From NCBI GenBank assembly GCA_001430745.1, contig KQ481983.1, forward strand, positions 1,060,402-1,072,705: 12,304 nucleotides of DNA, in the 5' to 3' direction. Made by a program: the position numbers and the translations under genes. Each line of letters opens with the position of its first letter. The first letter of the stretch is position 1. Shown piece by piece: positions 9,334 through 12,304 of this stretch. Under the pieces are notes generated by a model. It saw only the letters and a program-made list of their open reading frames with translations. It was not told the DNA's origin and searched no databases. Source of the DNA: Auxenochlorella pyrenoidosa (Eukaryota; Chlorophyta; Trebouxiophyceae; Chlorellales; Chlorellaceae).

Positions 9334-10435
9334 GCCTGCAGCATGGGGCAAGCTAAAATGAGCAACAGGCGGCGGGCGGCGGGCGCAGCAGCGGCAGCAG
9401 TCGGGTGAAGCGGCGGCATGCGTCGAGCAGCAATTCGACGGATTACAATCCGATGACGGCCGATGATCAGGGGGCGAAGCCCTGCAACAGCGCAAGGTTC
9501 ATCCAGGGCCTCACCGCAGTTCACTGCTGCTCATTAAACCCTGAGTCAGTCCCGATATGAGCTTGGCAGTGCGCGATGGAGCCACCACCCAGAGGCACCT
9601 AGTAGACGAGCTGAACGCAGAGCTGAACAAGGACTGCTTGCACCGTAGCCCCAGACGGCAGGAAGGACCTGGGAGGGACTAAGGTGATGACACAAATCGA
9701 TAAGGACGAGAGCAATGCAACGTGGACAACAACCCAGCACATGGCCGCCACAGCGCTGCAGCAGGCAGCGTCGCGCACCAACCTGCACAGTGCTGGCAAC
9801 TGGAGGATGACGCATCGGATGCTCCGGCTGCCGTGGTGAGCCTTTGTTGCTGCTCTTGACAAAGGCCCGTGCATGAGTTATTAATACATGGGAAGGAAAG
9901 AGCTGGCAAAGGAGAGCCCAGACACAAGCCCAGGTTGAGCAGTCAGAAGCGGGATACGATCAGGAGAGGGGTACAGCCAACAAATCAGGCTCAATAGTGC
10001 ATTCGTGGTTGTAAAGTGAGGAAGGTATTGGCAGGGTTTGCGCCCCGAGCACATACCCTGTCAGCTGCCGTGTAGGAGGGGGTGAACGGAGGGGGGGGGC
10101 TAGTCCGGGCAGCGCTGCCCAGTCAGTTTCACTTTGGCAGGGGAACAGAAAGGTTCCTGAAGAAGAATGAATTTGTCAACCGGTTTTCACGTGTACCGGT
10201 GATGTGAGATCTGCATAAGCGAACTGATGAGTACAACTGGCACAAGTACTGCTCATTCATTCGGAGCCAGCGGCATGCTGGTGGCCACATGGGGGAGAGC
10301 ACACAGAAAGGATATGTTGGACAGAGGAGGGCTTTGCGGTGGCTGCGCCGAGCAGCCTGCCACTCTGATGGCAGTCGACCACGTGCCGATGCCGTGTGTT
10401 GCAACGCCGAGCAAAATGAAAGGTTGGTTGGTGGG
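9334..10435. other. Intergenic region between the SBP and RRM-MYND genes
   Basis: About 1.1 kb with no exon I can support. The right part is presumably the 3' UTR of the SBP gene and the left part the promoter and 5' UTR of the RRM-MYND gene. It is less GC-rich than the exons. Short ORFs here show no family likeness and no splice partners. It contains inverted repeats at 9421-9452 and three GTAC tetramers at 10193-10249. A TGTAA at 10010-10014 is on the plus strand, the wrong strand for both flanking genes. Confidence 0.6.
9421..9452. repeat. Two adjoining inverted repeats upstream of the RRM-MYND gene
   Basis: CGTCGA (9421-9426) pairs with TCGACG (9435-9440), spacer 8. CGGATT (9439-9444) pairs with AATCCG (9447-9452), spacer 2, overlapping the first by two bases. 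They lie about 90-120 bases upstream of the start codon, in the promoter or 5' UTR, and resemble in layout the cluster in the shared promoter of the first two genes. Confidence 0.5.
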
Positions 10436-11527
10436 TCAGTTGTAGGCTCTGTGCGCCAGCGCCGAAAGCAGGCTGGCCACAAGCTGCGCCTCGGCCGTGC
10501 TCGTGCTGGCGCCCAGCTGCTGGACCGCGGCCGCTGGCACGCTTGCTGCCTCCGGCTGCGGGGCTGCCGGTAGCCCCGTAAGGGCGGCCAGCAAGGCCGA
10601 AGATGCTGCTGCCGCAGGCTGCTGTGCCGCAGCCGAGGGTTGCTGCGGCGCGGGTTGCTGCGCCGCGGTGTACAGAGCAGCCGAGTTGTCGCTGCAGGGA
10701 AGGGGCAGAGGCAGGGATTAGGTAGGAGAATCAACAGAGACCCCAACAGTTGCTGTCCTGGGATTCGCCCTGTTGCCCTGCCAAGCACCTCACAGCCAAG
10801 TGCACGGCGCGGACCCGCGGGCGGCGGAGCCAGACTACCAGTCGCAGCAGCATCTCCCAGCAGTAGTGCACTCACGGAGCAAGCTGCGCCTGACGCTGGA
10901 GGTGCAGCAGGCGGAGCAGGTGAGACAGCGGGGGGGCGGATGCTGCGGGGGCGGTCGGCGCCGGCGCCGGCGCCGGCGCTGGCGCCACCGCCACCGCAGA
11001 CGCCGTGGGTGCTGCCCCGTGTGGGCCTCCCATAATGGCCCCGAGCTGCAAGAAATTGGGGAGGGGTGAAAAGGTGCAGGTTTGGTCCCCGCCACACCCT
11101 GAAGCAGGTGCTCTAGGGACTAGCAGTGTCCAGTTGCCCATTGGGATTCAAGCAGTGGTGCGCTGCGCCTAGACTCACCGTCGCGCTGCAAAGTTCGCTG
11201 CGCAGCCTTTGGAGCAGTGCCCACAGCCTGTCAATCGCATGCAGCAACACCGTGATCTCCGTTGGCATCGCCGCTGGCGGTGCTTCTGGATCTTGCACAG
11301 GCAGCCCAGCTGCTACCGTGCTGCTGTCGAGCAGTCCGGGGTAGGGCAGCAGCTGCACCCCCGGCGCTGGCGTGCCAGGCACAGCGCGCACAGCAGAGAG
11401 GGAGCTGACGCTGCTCTCGGAGCCTGCTCTCGCTGCTGCGATTGCGGTGGGTGTGGCATCTGGTACGCCCTGCTGCATCAAGCTGTACAGCAACGCTGCC
11501 AAGGGTGCTGGGTATGAACCCTGATGG

Positions 11528-11583
<56 letters not shown>

Positions 11584-12304
11584 CTGACCCCGGGCCAGCA
11601 GCTGCAGCGCTGGCACCAGGGACAGCACCCCGCTTGGGACTGGTTGCGCCTGCTGCTCCTGCTGCACCTGCTGCACCTGCTGCTGCAGCATTGCCAGCTG
11701 CAGCTGGGCTGTCAGGCTGCCCGGCGGATCCGGATCTGGTTCGGGGGAGGTCTGTGCGCGCGTGCGCTGCCGCTTGCCAAGGCTGTCGGTGAGCCCGCTT
11801 GCTGGCGCTGGCGCAGTTGCCTGCCCAGGCGCCTCTGCACCCCCGCTGTCCTCTGAGCAGCTGCTGCTCTCTGCCTGCTGCAGCGCAGCCATCTCCTGCC
11901 GCCGCTTGCGCAGCAGGGCCTGGCGGTCGAGCGCTGTGCGGCAGCTGCGCTGCTCTCCCCGGAACTCCGAGAGGAAGTGCAAGCGCCCGCATTGCTGCAG
12001 CACCGGGGCACGTGGGAGTGGAGGTGGGCGGGCAAGGGCAAGCAGGACTGTGCCGGTCCGCCAGCTGGGCAGGCGGCGGCGGCAGCGCCTGCTGCTACAC
12101 AGGCAGCGCGAGATGATCCCGTCAGGCGTTGCGTTGCTTGCAATGCATGCTTCCCGTGGTTGCAATGTGGGCGCGGCGTGAGCCTGCCGCACCCATACAA
12201 GCAGGCAGCTTTGCTGCCATGCAGCTGAGCTGGTGCACCTGGTGCAGGGCTGAACTCCGTCGGATGCGGCCTTGTCCGCTGGCTCGATGCCCCCCGCCGC
12301 CCCC
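10436..12304 (-). CDS. SBP-box (SPL) transcription factor, C-terminal part
   Basis: Three clear exons, 11994-11179, 11045-10876 and 10691-10436, join in phases 0 and 2 and encode 413 residues to TGA. The first opens with the second zinc-binding half of an SBP domain: QCGRLHFLSEF then RSCR, with Cys2, His6 and Cys18 in the family spacing, followed by the basic nuclear-import stretch RQALLRKRRQ. The acceptor lies between the two Gln codons of the CQQC motif, where I recall plant SPL genes having their SBP intron. Further on are KRQR (74-77), Gln-rich helix (94-118), 19 Gln (137-155) and an amphipathic helix (247-272), then Ala/Pro- and Gln-rich exons. SBP proteins bind GTAC-core DNA in the nucleus; Chlamydomonas CRR1, a copper regulator, is one. 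The upstream exon is unsure: a donor at 12239 would give an exon 12239 to the edge ending SSALHQ, with His where Cys is usual. No ankyrin repeats as in CRR1 are seen. Confidence 0.86.
10962..10992. repeat. GCGCCG tandem repeat encoding Ala-Pro
   Basis: Hexamer-like GGCGCC/GGCGCT units in exon 3 of the SBP gene encode alternating Ala and Pro on the minus strand. It is simple low-complexity coding sequence. Confidence 0.7.
11530..11586. repeat. CAG/CTG microsatellite encoding 19 glutamines
   Basis: Nineteen triplets: ten CTG, one TTG, then eight CTG on the plus strand. On the minus strand they read as CAG with a single CAA interruption, giving 19 Gln followed by His-His-Gln in the SBP protein. 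The single interruption suggests a tract still open to length change. Confidence 0.93.

Noticed and set aside
11524..11856. Plus-strand open frame rich in leucine
   Set aside because: It is the CTG repeat read on the other strand of the SBP gene.
11113..12192. Unspliced SBP frame starting at an ATG at 12192
   Set aside because: Residues before QCGRLH look like translated intron and lack SBP zinc ligands; a good acceptor sits exactly at 11995-11996, and at the other end a GTGAGT donor at 11178 precedes the next exon.

Overview
The window looks like ordinary nuclear DNA of a green alga, most likely a Chlorella-like trebouxiophyte; the lineage is inferred, not shown. The evidence is GC-rich sequence, genes cut into short exons by introns of about 130-330 bases, plastid-targeting N-termini, strong CTG/CAG low complexity and an SBP-box transcription factor, a green-lineage family. 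I see no rRNA, tRNA, CRISPR array, transposon or prokaryotic operon.

Five protein genes can be assembled by joining exons in phase. (1) Minus strand, 1-1878: the N-terminal part of a plastid M48 zinc metallopeptidase of the plant PGM48 type; it runs off the left edge. (2) Plus strand, 2129-3717: a complete five-exon gene for IspF, the MEP-pathway enzyme 2-C-methyl-D-erythritol 2,4-cyclodiphosphate synthase, with a transit peptide. (3) Plus strand, 4583-6760: a six-exon gene for a multi-pass membrane protein I do not recognise, with one well-supported and one possible GC-AG intron. (4) Minus strand, 7357-9333: a complete three-exon gene for a protein with an RRM, a MYND zinc finger and a long acidic, repetitive tail. 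(5) Minus strand, 10436 to the right edge: the C-terminal part of an SBP-box transcription factor with a polyglutamine tract; the first half of its DNA-binding domain lies mostly or wholly outside the window.

Genes 1 and 2 are head to head across 250 bases that contain four perfect palindromic elements within 66 bases. Both products are predicted to be plastid proteins, one making isoprenoid precursors and the other related to a plastoglobule protease, so a shared promoter is plausible. Genes 3 and 4 converge on about 600 bases of 3' sequence. About 1.1 kb between genes 4 and 5 holds no recognisable gene.

I found no dramatic new system. The points most worth a second look are the RRM-MYND architecture, the palindrome cluster in the shared promoter, the unidentified membrane protein with GC-AG splicing, and the SBP protein with its unresolved first zinc site.
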